A stretch of 64,000 bases of DNA, taken from contig CM037588.1 in the NCBI GenBank assembly GCA_021018995.1, forward strand, positions 146,091,725 to 146,155,724, read 5' to 3'. Of this stretch, positions 22,171-31,825 are shown one piece after another; within the stretch, counting starts at the first letter, position 1, and every line of letters begins with the position of its first letter. Source of the DNA: Chloranthus sessilifolius. Taxonomy: Eukaryota; Streptophyta; Magnoliopsida; Chloranthales; Chloranthaceae. The notes beneath the pieces are model-generated. The model was not told the origin of the DNA, searched no databases, and saw only the letters and a program-made list of their open reading frames with translations. The translations under genes were made by a program, and so were the position numbers.

Positions 22171-22551
22171 ATGAGGTTTGGAAAGAGAGGGAAGCTAAGT
22201 CCCCGCTATCTTGGACCATTTGAAGTTTTGGGTCGAGTAGGGGAAGTTGCTTACCGCATTGGATTGCCACCGTTATTCGATCCAGTACACAATGTCTTCC
22301 ATGTGTCTATGCTCAAGAAGTACCTTAATGACCCTGATCATGTGTTGAGCAGTCAATCATTTGAGATGCATGAGGACATGACGATGATCGAAGAGCCGAA
22401 GGAGATTTTGGATCAAACAGAACAAGTGTTGCGAACAAAAGTGATTCCTTTAGTACTTGTCCGATGGAAGCATCATCCGGTCGAGGAAGCTACATGGGAA
22501 CAAGAGGCAGATGTAAAAGAACAATATCCGGCCTTGTTTCCGACAACTTGA
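22171..22551 (+). pseudogene. Integrase C-terminus and chromodomain of element D
   Basis: The open frame 22168-22551 contains the GPY/F-like module (LSPRYLGPFEVLGRVG, LPPLFDPVHNVFHVSMLKKY) and a C-terminal chromodomain: EEPKEILDQTEQVLRTK, IPLVLVRWKHHPVEEATWE, EADVKEQYPALF. In chromoviruses this domain guides integration towards heterochromatin marks. Its first aromatic position is not typical, as in Tekay/Del group II chromodomains. The stop TGA is at 22549-22551. The frame itself is intact. Confidence 0.9.
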
Positions 22552-22777
22552 GAGTCAATTGTACCCCGCAAGCATGTTTGTGGATTTAAATCATGTGTTG
22601 TAAATTAATATTGACCATGTGATCATTTTATTTCAAAGGACAACTTATCCACATAGCGATCCTAAGTTGAATGTCGTGATGATGTATGTTGTAGAACCAA
22701 TGATCAATTGATCATAAATTACCAAGAGGAATCAAATAGACAGAGGATTTTAAAAATCTGGAAAAATCTGATCAAAA

Positions 22778-23344
22778 CCGATTAATCGATTTAAATTCGA
22801 TTAATCGATTTTGGTCGATTAGTCGACTGGCATGTGTCAGTGACTGGAAATTTGATGAGGATTCAGGAAATGAAAGAAGGGAAATTTTGATTAATCGATT
22901 TGGGTTTTGATTAATCGATTTTGAATTTCGATTAATCAATCTGGGGGTTCGATTAATCGAACAACTTAGAAAATTTTGAAGAAATTGAAGAATTTTGTGT
23001 GATTTCGATTAATTGAAGAACAATTCGATTAATCGATTTGGAATTTCGATTAATCGAACTGAAGTTTAACTAATCGAGTAACATAAGGAATTTTGAAAAT
23101 TTTGGAAGGATTGAATTAAATTCATTTCGATTAATCGAAATGAATTTTGACTAATCGACTGGCTCATGCCAATGAGCTCTAAAACTTAAAATTTTTAACG
23201 GATACGATTTCGATTAATCGAAATGGTTTCGGTTAATCGATTTTGAATTTTGACTGATCGATTTTGGAAATCGATTAATCAATTTCGCGTGGCTTAACCT
23301 AGTTTTGAATCTCGATTAATCGACTTTGGAAATCAATTAATCGA
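22778..23344. repeat. TCGATTAATCGA palindrome array upstream of D's extra gene
   Basis: Copies range from exact (for example near 22798 and 22894) to degraded (TCGATTAGTCGAC, TTCGGTTAATCGAT, AATCAATTAATCGAG). The spacers between copies are not conserved. The array is separate from the LTRs by more than 1.9 kb. Confidence 0.92.
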
Positions 23345-23353
23345 GCCGGAGCC

Positions 23354-23365
23354 TATATATATAAA
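23354..23365 (+). promoter_or_regulatory. TATA box upstream of D's extra gene
   Basis: TATATATATAAA nine bases after the last palindrome and about 220 bp before ATG 23589. The corresponding box of element B is TATAAAAG at 31617-31624, also about nine bases after the last motif. Confidence 0.68.
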
Positions 23366-23588
23366 TCGATGGGTTTTTCACCTCATTCGAAATCATTTGA
23401 AGTTTTTGCTTTTGTGCGCCTTCTTCTTCCCTCCGACCGACTTGCAGCTGGGGTTTTTGAGCATTTCAAGTCGATTTCGGAATGAAATTGCGCTACGTTG
23501 AGTCACATACCTAAGGTAAAACCCTAGTTTTTATTTCTTTCTTGTTTCAAACCACTTAAACCCTGGTTTTTGTGAAATTACACCTAGA

Positions 23589-24980
23589 ATGCCACCCAAA
23601 ACTCGGTTGTCTTCAAAGAAGGCAACCTCTAAGCTTCCGATACGGTGTAAGAACCCCGCACCGCCACCACCTACCCCATCACCGGTGAGTACTCCATCAC
23701 CGTCGGCATCGGAGACCACCTCCGGTTCGACGAGCGTGTCTTCGCGCGAGTCTTCACGCCAGTCCACCCCCATGCCACCACCACCCACAAATGTACTTCA
23801 ACCCAATGAGTGGTGGGAGGCTAAAACATTTGAAACCGATTACATCATTGACCAAACCCTATCCACCAACCCTGAGGTACCGGGCGAGACCCAATGGGCT
23901 CGTAATTACTTTCAAAATGCTAGCCTTGGGAACCTTTTGAAACCAATCCGGGGGTCATACTACCCTCGCTTGGTCCGTTTGCTTTACCAAGGGCTCGTGG
24001 ATGGCCCTACCAACGACGTAATTAAGACTACCATTGAAGGTCGGGAATACATAATCACCCGTCGTCATATCCACAAGGTCCTTGAGTGCTACCTCGACTT
24101 TACGCCCGAGACCACCCTCTTTTCACCCTTCGAGGAAGAGGTTAAGTTTGAGGAGATCGTCGCCCGTATGACCAACGGGAAGATGGGGTCAGGATCCTCC
24201 ATTAGGAGGGTCGACCTTCCCCACTAAATGTGGATGTTTGATTCAATAATCAAGTGCAACCTCTACCCCATACGCCACGACATCAAGCGCGTAGAGAAAG
24301 TGCAACAGGCACTTTACGCGGCCTTCTGTGGCCATTGGTTCGATGCGACCATGCTCATCCTAGAGGGGATGAGATATATAAAGGGCAAACTGATGAAGGG
24401 AAATCTAAGGCCCAAGGAGACGATGCCATATGCTCGGCTCATCTCGAGCATGTTGGAGTGCTACTCCGATGCCCCCGACTATGCCGTATAGCCTCACGAG
24501 GTGAGGGCTACGGATTGCGTGAAGCAATTCTCCATTGGTTCATGGCGTCGTAGCTACAACCTTCTCAAGAAGACCCTACCGACAGTAGTCGCACCACGGC
24601 CACCCCCACCACCACAGCGAGATCCACCCGTTGGGGGAGCACCACCAGTGGGGGACGCCCCACCAGTCATTCCACCACCTGAGGGAGCCTCAGCTCACCC
24701 CTCACTGTCAGCTGGGCAGTAGCCCATTGTGCCACCTTCCACCACATCAGCTACACCACCATCTCGATCGACCGCGGCGACACCTACTTCATCCTACCGC
24801 CGCTGTGCAGCTCACTCCGGACCTACCATTGAGGATGTGTTGGCCCGCATGGAGGCTGGACTCCGCTACATCTACCCATTGGACTACCAGCGGTGCCTCG
24901 CACAAGAGGAGGAGTGGACAGCAAGCCAGACCGCCTTCCATAGGGGTCCAGTCTTCCATCTGAGCACATCGGCCCCATGA
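23589..24980 (+). pseudogene. Extra 3' gene of element D (unknown function)
   Basis: One frame of 464 codons runs from ATG 23589 to TGA 24980, broken by three stops (24225, 24489, 24720). Order: basic, Ser/Thr/Pro-rich N-terminus (MPPKTRLSSKKATSK), a core of about 200 residues with NEWWEAKTFETDYII, YYPRLVRLLYQG, VDLPH-stop-MWMFDSIIKCNLYP, GHWFDATMLILEGM and MPYARLISSMLECY, a Pro-rich linker (PRPPPPPQRDPPVGG), and a C-terminal segment. It is homologous to B's gene at 31826-33127 (NWYYPRLIKLFYQTL; LPHMWPLDIFFKKNLYL). It resembles plant proteins often labelled 'putative plant transposon protein'; that match is from memory. No enzyme motif is seen. Position and private promoter suggest a separately expressed accessory protein. 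Confidence 0.82.
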
Positions 24981-25316
24981 TCTGCTCGGCACCACAGCCC
25001 CCAGCTTCGAGACGGATCACCACGAGCCACCCCACCAGAAAGCACCCAATCCACCAGATCTCCGTTGTATTGTATGCATATTTTGTTAGATTATATATGT
25101 ATTAAACCAAATTGTACACTTTTGAGTAAATGAATAGAACAACGTTTTGTCATTTTTTCCTTAGTCTAATCTTTCATACAGTCTGTGTATGGGCGTTGTT
25201 AGTACTATGTATTGGGTGACTTACTGACCGCCTCACCTACGTGTGTGGGGGGGGTTACCCAAAATGAAGCACCCTTGGGTTATTTTCGAGGACGAAATTT
25301 CCCAAGGTGGGGAGGA
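24981..25316 (+). other. 3' untranslated region and PPT of element D
   Basis: No coding signal. It ends with TTTTCGAGGACGAAATTTCC and the polypurine tract AAGGTGGGGAGGA (25304-25316), directly before the 3' LTR. GAGGACGAA...PPT is the usual end of Tekay-type elements and would prime plus-strand DNA. Confidence 0.85.
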
Positions 25317-27845
25317 TGTAATATCCTAAAAATTTGCATTAAACGATGACCTCAGGATCCGTGCCCGATTGGTCATAAGTTTAACCAAGTAGGAGTTCAC
25401 TGGTTGACTCGAGAAGTGATGAACGGATATGATGTGAATATGAGGTAAGTAGGTGGAGTGTAGTGTAAATCTGGAGTCACATACACCTATTGAGGTGTAT
25501 GTACTCAACACAAAGAGAGTAGGGATATAAGGGTTTAAAGAACCCTAACTTCATTATTTTGGGTTGTTGAAGAGAATTAAGAAGAGAGAGAGAAGTAAAG
25601 AGAGTTGTTAAGTAAGGAGTAAATGCAAGCCAAGGGAGAAGGATTCAAGTATTTAAAGCCGAATTCAACGCGAAGGATCCTTTGGAGCTAAAGCTGGAAC
25701 CCTAGCCATTCCAACTTTGAGATCCAATCAAATTGGGATTTGATTGAGATAAATTTTGTTGAATTAAATGCATAGATTGTAGGAGTTTAATTGTAGTCAA
25801 GAATACTTAAAATCATAAGATAAAGGCCTAGAAAAAGAAAGAAAAATAGGTTGAAGAGGAATTAGAAGATCAGCCCGAAAGGGGGCTGAATCTGGCCAAA
25901 TCGATTAATCGATTTTGGCCCAGAAGTTGAAAAGTCATGGAAGCCTGATTTTAATTAATCGAAACGAATTTCGATTAATCGATTTGGATTTTAATTAGTC
26001 GATTTGGAAATCGACTAATCGACTGAGAAGCTCCAGCCACTTGAGGAAAGTAACCTGGGGAAATCGACTAATCGAATTGGAATTTCGATTAATCGATTTC
26101 AGATTTCGATTAATCGATTTGGGATCGATTAATCGATTTTGTGATTTCGATCACTCGATTTGAGAATTGACTCCATTATGTTAGAGACTTCGATTAATCG
26201 ATTTGGAATCGATTAATCGAATTTGAATTTCGATTAATCGATTTTGAGAATTGATTAATCGATTTGGGTTTCGATTAATCAATTTTGGGAATCGATTAAT
26301 CGAATTACATTTCGATTAATCGATTAATCGACTTTGACAGTTTTACTTAAACTTTATAGTTGACTTTGAGATTCAAGGAGGGTCTTGAACCTTCTTTGTT
26401 ACATCTTTAGTGATGAGTTACATGTGTTATGTTGTACCATAGGTGGTACGTGTGATCATGAGCACAAGGAGCCGCGTGGGACCTTGATGCTGGAAAATTC
26501 AAAGACTTAAGGTAGGGAACACCTTGAACATGTACTTTAATTTCAAGAGCATGTATGTAGTGATATAATTATCAAATGTGAAGTTGTTTTAACTGTAAAA
26601 AGCTTGTGAAAATGGGTGCGTGTGTGACACGAAGAATGTGATAAAGACATCTGTGTGATGCAAGCAACTAAGAACCAGTAATCTAATGAGATTGAGACAT
26701 CCCCAGGGGATGAGAAAGTAATAAAGGCATCAAGTGTGATGCGGATATGTATACATCCCAGGGATGTATACATAGGATTAAATAATTACTGTTGAGGCCT
26801 AACTGATATAAGATAGCACACTTACACGGTGAACAACTATATGTAAAGAACATGATATTTTTGTTATTTGAGGTTTGGAGGATACCCCACCAACGTGGCG
26901 GGATACCCACAACTGACGCGGCAGGATATCCGTGACCAGTACGAAGGTTTATCCGTAACCGTAAGTACATCCCAGGGATGTTGTGTGATATTTAACCCCG
27001 CCGCCTAGTGAGAAAGGGGCTTCGGTCGTATTCCCAGGGAATACATTTTTTTTATAACTGTCTAATTAGATGACGATGAAGGATATCTCATCGGGGCTCG
27101 ATGCTATATTTCTCGGGGATTAATTAAGTTGAAGATTTAAGTTTTGCTTTAGGCCTGTTCAGTGTCATTCATGATAAATCAATAGTAAAGTAAGACATGC
27201 TAACAACCAATAAACTTGAACGTAAATTCATCAGATTTGAACTGTTTTCTTTCAAAAGCATAGACACACCATGCTTAGAGTATCATGGAATATATGTGAG
27301 TTTTAACATATATGTTCACTGTGTTTTTTCCCTATTGAGCTAGGATGTAGCTCACCCTTTAGACTATACGTCGCAGGTCCATTGATAGCAGTTGTAGAGG
27401 CTTCGGGAGACGTAGATCCGGGTGATTCGGATTACGCGCCTAGAGACAAGTTGGAGCCTCCACCCGAGGACTTCTTCTAGGAGACTCTGCTGTGTACTTT
27501 GATAGAGAGTCAGTTTTGATTGCGGATTTGTACAGCTTGGTATGTCAAGCCTTTATTTTTATAACATGTAATTAAACTGAATTATTCTTTTGGCAAACCT
27601 TCTGGGGTGATCTGTTTATCACCGATGGTTCGGGTCGATTCTCTGTTCATGCAGTGGCATGAAAGTAGAACTTTCTTTTGCGTATGCCAGTTGGGCATAT
27701 TAACATTTTTCGCTTTAATGAGATTATTTACTTTATTTGATTATTTGTGCTTGTTATACCAATGTTTCGTGCATAGTTTGGGGCACGGTTTGGAGGATCG
27801 TGCTGATGGCACGGGTTTCGAGGTATCGAAATTTGGGCTGTCATA
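25317..27845 (+). repeat. 3' LTR of element D
   Basis: TGTAATATCC to GGGCTGTCATA, 2529 bp. Contains the palindrome array 25901-26332, in which more copies match TCGATTAATCGA exactly than in the 5' LTR. It is followed by AGTTT (27846-27850), the target duplication, and by B's gag. Confidence 0.93.
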
Positions 27846-28648
27846 AGTTTGTAGAAGAGTTCAACAAACAATATTTTCTCGAAGTAGTGAGAAATCACAT
27901 GGATATACAGTTTTTATAGCTTTTGCAAGGAAGAATGATGGTAAGGGAGTATGGAGTGGAGTTCATGAGACTTGCTCACTTCGCTCCCGATTATGTGGTC
28001 ACCAATGTGATGAGGGCATAGAGGTTTCAACACGGGTTGAGGTCAGATATTAGAGGAGTAGCACCGTTTCAGTTGAAGACCTATGGAGAGGTTATGAGTA
28101 AAGCTCTGATCGTTGAGGAAGAAAATAATGATCGATACTGCCGAAGAGAGTAGAATGGGAGAGGAAGTGTAGATCAAAGTCGGACTCGAAACTACGAGCC
28201 GGTGAACAAAAAGCCGAGATTCATAGCACCTATTCAGAGGCAACCATTCCAACCAGGTTTTGGTAAATCGGTGCAACAGGTAAACTATCAGTGACAACCT
28301 GTGCTGGCGTTGGGGAGGTAATTGAGATATGAGAGCCCTGCTATCACCACAGGAGCAACGGTCACACAGGGTTTCTCACGAGCTGGTTCTTCCACACCTA
28401 GGGAGACTTGTGGCAAGTCTCACAAGACAGCGGATTGTAGGCAAGGAACAAGGGGTTGTTATAAATGCAAAAGGTGGGTCATGTAATTCGAGATTGCCCC
28501 GAGGTGAACAAAGATAAGACGGCTTCTGCTTCAATGCCACGAACGATATAAGAGAGAGCCGATTGTACAGGGAAGAGCATACACAATCACTACCCAAGAA
28601 GCAGAGAACGTACATGACGTTATCCAAGGTGAGATTCCTTTTAAATAA
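27846..28648 (+). pseudogene. Gag of element B, second part
   Basis: Continues from 14978 without frame change: VEEFNKQYFLEVVRNHMDIQ, REYGVEFMRLAHF, FQLKTYGEVMSKALIVEEEN. Stops near 27917, 28019, 28151 and 28292 break it. The first zinc knuckle is damaged (CGKSHKTADC, lacking its first two residues of the pair) and the second has a frameshift (CYKC then GHVIRDC, about 28458-28497). The unspliced reading ends GEIPFK-TAA at 28646-28648, inside the candidate intron. Confidence 0.88.
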
Positions 28649-28775
28649 AGAATTTTAATTTTCTAAAATTTTAGATAGAGAAGGCGCATTTAGTTAGAAC
28701 ATAGTATAGACTTGTTTTCATATATTAAATTTAATAAGAAAATGTGTACTATATCTGTATATATGTATGTTATAG
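28629..28775 (+). other. Candidate intron between gag and protease, element B
   Basis: CCAAG|GTGAGATTCC to GTTATAG|GTACTTT, 147 bp, AT-rich. Removal joins VIQ-G-TLRVYEKGC in frame with the protease. Its first 55 bases match D's interval well (TTTTAAATAAAGAATT, TTTTAGATAGAGAAGG), while the rest has diverged. Confidence 0.74.
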
Positions 28776-29509
28776 GTACTTTACGAGTGTACGAGAAGGG
28801 ATGCTATGTAGTATATGAAGCACGAGTGTTGATAGACCCAGGGTCTACCCACTCTTTTGTTACTTCAAGGTTTGCGAAAAGAATGAAGATTGTTCCAGAG
28901 ATGTTGGACTTTGTTCTATCAATGTCTATCCCGACGGGAGAATTAGTCGACACAGAGTTGCTTTGTAAGTCAGTGATAGTGGGCATCGATGATGGAGAAG
29001 TGCAGGAACTGGACGCAAAATTAATATTATTGGACATGCAAGGATTTGATGTGATCCCTAGCATGGATTGGTTGTCACAATATTGTGCAACCATAGATTG
29101 CAAGAACAAGATTGTCATCTTCAGACCTAACACTAGGAGATCATTTCAATTTCGAGGGGAGAGATCGATGCATATGCCACTTATCTTTACGGTCAGGGCC
29201 GAGTGCTTGATCAGAAAGGGGTGCGGTGGTTATTTGGCATTCTTGAAGGAGGATATGGAAGAGAAGAGTATTATCTCTGAGATAGCATTGGTACAAGAGT
29301 TTGAAGATATATTTCTGGAGGAATTACCAAGATTACCTCCAGAGAGGGAAGTGGAGTTCACGATCGACTTAGCATTAGGAACGGAGCCTGTTTCCAAAGC
29401 ACCATATAGGATGGCTCCTGCTGAGTTGAAGGAGTTGAAAGAGCATGAAAAGAACTATCCGACACATGACCTGGAACTAGCAGCGGTCATATTTGCACTG
29501 AAAATCTGA
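28776..29509 (+). pseudogene. Protease fused to RNase H by RT deletion, element B
   Basis: Open from upstream of the splice site to TGA at 29507-29509. Protease motif [12 protein letters not shown], then FDVIPSMDWLSQYCA (G of the usual LGMDW replaced by S), and the pre-RT segment ending [10 protein letters not shown]. The next residues are [20 protein letters not shown], which belong to RNase H. About 310 codons holding the whole RT palm are gone in frame. D has AGTTGAAAGAGCA at both edges of the missing part (19791, 20722); B has it once (29433-29445). Confidence 0.9.
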
Positions 29510-31256
29510 CGATATTATTTGTATGGTGAGACCTTTGAGATCTTTACCGACCACAAGAGCCTCAGATATCTATTTACACAAAAAGAGCTAAATATGAAGC
29601 AGCGCAAATGGATGGAGTTCCTCAAGGACTGCGACTGTTTCATACAGTACCATCCCAGCAAGGCTAATATAGTAGCTGATATCTTGAGTCGAAAGGGTTC
29701 AGCTCAGTTGGCTAGTTTGATTTTGAGTATGCACCGATGAAAGTTATTTGAAGATCTTTTCCTGTATGATGTAAATATCGAGGTGCAAGCCACAGGAGCC
29801 TTCTTGGCTAATATATCAGTGAGACCGGTGATACTTGAGCATATTCACGAGTTACAGATGAAAGACCCAGAATTGACCAAGATCCGCCAAGATGTGATTG
29901 AAGGCATAAAACCTGAGTTCTCAGTGAAAGAAGATGGTTCTTTATTATTCAAGGGCCATCTTTGTATTCCAAACAATTCCGATCTGCGGCAAACTATCCT
30001 TGATGAAGCTCACAAGTCAAATTATGCGATCCACCCTGGTAGTACTAAAATGTACCAAGAATTATTGGTGGAGAGGTTTGAAGTAAAACGTGGCTAAGTA
30101 CGTATCACAATGTTTGACCTGCCAGCAAGTGAAGGTCGATCACAAACATCCTGCTAGATTATTACAGCCTCTGCCTATACCAGAGTGGAAATGGGAGTCA
30201 ATCCCTATGAACTTCATCGTTAGACTACCGTGTACAGCGAAGAGATATAATGCTATTTGGGTAGTCATAGACCGACTGACCAAGTCAGCATACTTCTTAC
30301 CTTACAACACAATGTGCACAGCTGGAAGAATTGTGGAGTTATATATAAAAGAAATCGTATGATTACACGGGATTCCAAGCAGCATAGTTTCTAATCGTGA
30401 CCCGTTATACACATCAAAGTTTTGGAAGAAATTTCAAGAAGGAATGGGAACGTGATTGGATTTCAGCTCAGCATTCCATCCGCAAACTGATGGACAAACA
30501 GAGCGAGTGAATCAAGTCATAGAGGACATGCTTAGAGCGTGTATGCTTGAATTGCAAGGGTCATGGGATCAACACCTACCATTAATTAAATTTTCATACA
30601 AAAATAGCTTCCAAGCAAGCATTGAAATAGAACCGTATGAAGCTCTTTATGTAAGGCGATGTAGATCGCCTATCAACTGGGAAGAAATCTGTGAAAAGTT
30701 TGTTTTGGGACCAGAGTTGCTTGAAGATAACACCACCATTGTCTGTATGATCAGAGAAAGACTTAGGTCGGCTCAGAGCAGATAGAAAAGCTACGCCGAT
30801 ATCAAAAGGACGAGTGTAGACTACAAGGTGGGTGAGCATGTGTTTGTGAAGGTGTCGCCTATAAAAGGCATAATGAGATTCGGAAAGAGGCAAGTTGAGT
30901 CCCCGCTATCTTGGACTATTCAAGGTTTTGGGTCAAGTTGGGGAAGTTGCTTATCGCATTGGTTTACCCCCATTGTTTGATCGGGTACATAATGTGTTTC
31001 ATGTATCTATATGCTCAGAAAATGTATTAATGGCCCAACTCATGTTTTTGACAGTCAACCGTTAGAGATGCATGAAGATATGAGCATGATAGAGGAACCG
31101 ACGGAGATATTGGATCGAAAAGAATAAGTGTTGCGCACGAAAGTGATTCCTTTAGTGCTTGTTCGATGGAGAAATCATCCTGCCGAAGAAGCAACATGGG
31201 AACGTGAGGCCGATGTCAGACAACAGTATCCTAGCTTATTTGAGGATATTAGTTAG
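29510..31256 (+). pseudogene. RNase H end, integrase and chromodomain of element B
   Basis: RNase H tail ([34 protein letters not shown]), zinc region (AIHPGSTKMYQEL, CLTCQQVKVDHKHP), then the integrase core. The first catalytic Asp is replaced (MNFIVRLP for MDFVVGLP) and the second is too ([11 protein letters not shown] for SDRDP); the Glu in QTERVNQ remains. Frameshifts near 30055, 30900 and 31010 and several stops follow. The chromodomain is at about 31080-31256: EEPTEILDRKE-stop-VLRTK, LVLVRWRNHPAEEATWE, YPSLF. The stop TAG is 31254-31256. It cannot be active. Confidence 0.88.
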
Positions 31257-31500
31257 TGTCCTACAAATGTTGTAAAATGTATAAGATTTTGGAATGTGTG
31301 TGTACAATTGTTGTTTGAAATGAATGGAAAAGTTTTTGTTAAATTTTAAGCATAATTCATTTCAATCTTGGTAGATTGATCATTTCATCAGTAAATTTCC
31401 AAATGCATTAGATAGGAAATGATATGTTAGAAGGACACTAGGAGTTAGAAGTGATACAAGATGGAAATACAGGACCAGAAGAGGCAGAAGAATGTTTCTG

Positions 31501-31608
31501 CGCTTGCTCGAGCGGTGACTTACGCTCGCTCGCGTGAGCCAAATGAAAATAAAGTGCCCAAATGTTCTGGACTCACTCGAGCGAGGCCTTATTACTGCTC
31601 GAGCGAGG
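31501..31608. repeat. Palindrome cluster upstream of B's extra gene
   Basis: CGCTCGAGCG-type copies in 108 bp, identical in type to those in B's LTRs and unlike D's TCGATTAATCGA. Confidence 0.88.
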
Positions 31609-31616
31609 TGAGAGGG

Positions 31617-31624
31617 TATAAAAG
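31617..31624 (+). promoter_or_regulatory. TATA box upstream of B's extra gene
   Basis: TATAAAAG in GAGAGGGTATAAAAGTGGGCG, about nine bases after the last palindrome and 200 bp before the ATG. Confidence 0.72.
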
Positions 31625-31825
31625 TGGGCGGCAATCACTGTTCGCCCATTTCTTCACGCAAGGAGGGGTTAAGGAGCGAGGGTTTAGGATTTTTGGCCTT
31701 GACGCTTCTTCTCAGTGTGATTTCAAGTCAGATTCGAAGAATCCAATCTGTTAAAAATGCTTTAAAAGGTAAATCCTACCCTAAATCCACCTTATTTCAG
31801 TGATCTAGCTCCTTTTGACACCCTA

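Larger units (their letters stand above)
22552..23588 (+). promoter_or_regulatory. Intergenic region upstream of D's extra gene
   Basis: A 1-kb non-coding region after the chromodomain. From 22778 to 23344 it holds about nineteen full or degraded TCGATTAATCGA palindromes, the same motif as in D's LTRs. A TATA box (TATATATATAAA, 23354-23365) begins nine bases after the last copy. The 220 bp between TATA and the extra gene's ATG would be its leader. I infer an internal promoter. Confidence 0.75.
14979..27845 (+). mobile_element. Element D: Tekay-type chromovirus with an extra 3' gene
   Basis: 12.9-kb element with LTRs 14979-17497 and 25317-27845 and an exact 5-bp target duplication AGTTT (14974-14978, 27846-27850) inside B's gag. 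It is the most complete element here: gag with two zinc knuckles, intron-like interval, protease, RT with FIDD, RNase H, integrase with D, D and E present, chromodomain, palindrome array, TATA box, extra ORF, PPT. Frameshifts and stops in every gene make this copy inactive. It is the youngest insertion, being nested inside B. Confidence 0.94.
31257..31825 (+). promoter_or_regulatory. Internal promoter region upstream of B's extra gene
   Basis: Non-coding. At 31501-31608 lie four to five copies of the B-family palindrome (GCTTGCTCGAGCGG, GCTCGCTCGCGTGAGC, ACTCACTCGAGCGAGG, CTGCTCGAGCGAGG). TATAAAAG at 31617-31624 begins about nine bases later, followed by a 200-bp leader to ATG 31826. The layout copies that of element D with a different palindrome. 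Confidence 0.75.

Noticed and set aside
22778-23344. CRISPR-like array of palindromic repeats
   Set aside because: Copies are 12 bp, spacers vary freely in length, many copies are degenerate, the DNA is eukaryotic and no cas gene is present.
24254-24995. Frames overlapping D's extra gene in other phases and on the minus strand
   Set aside because: The phase of ATG 23589 is the one conserved with element B.
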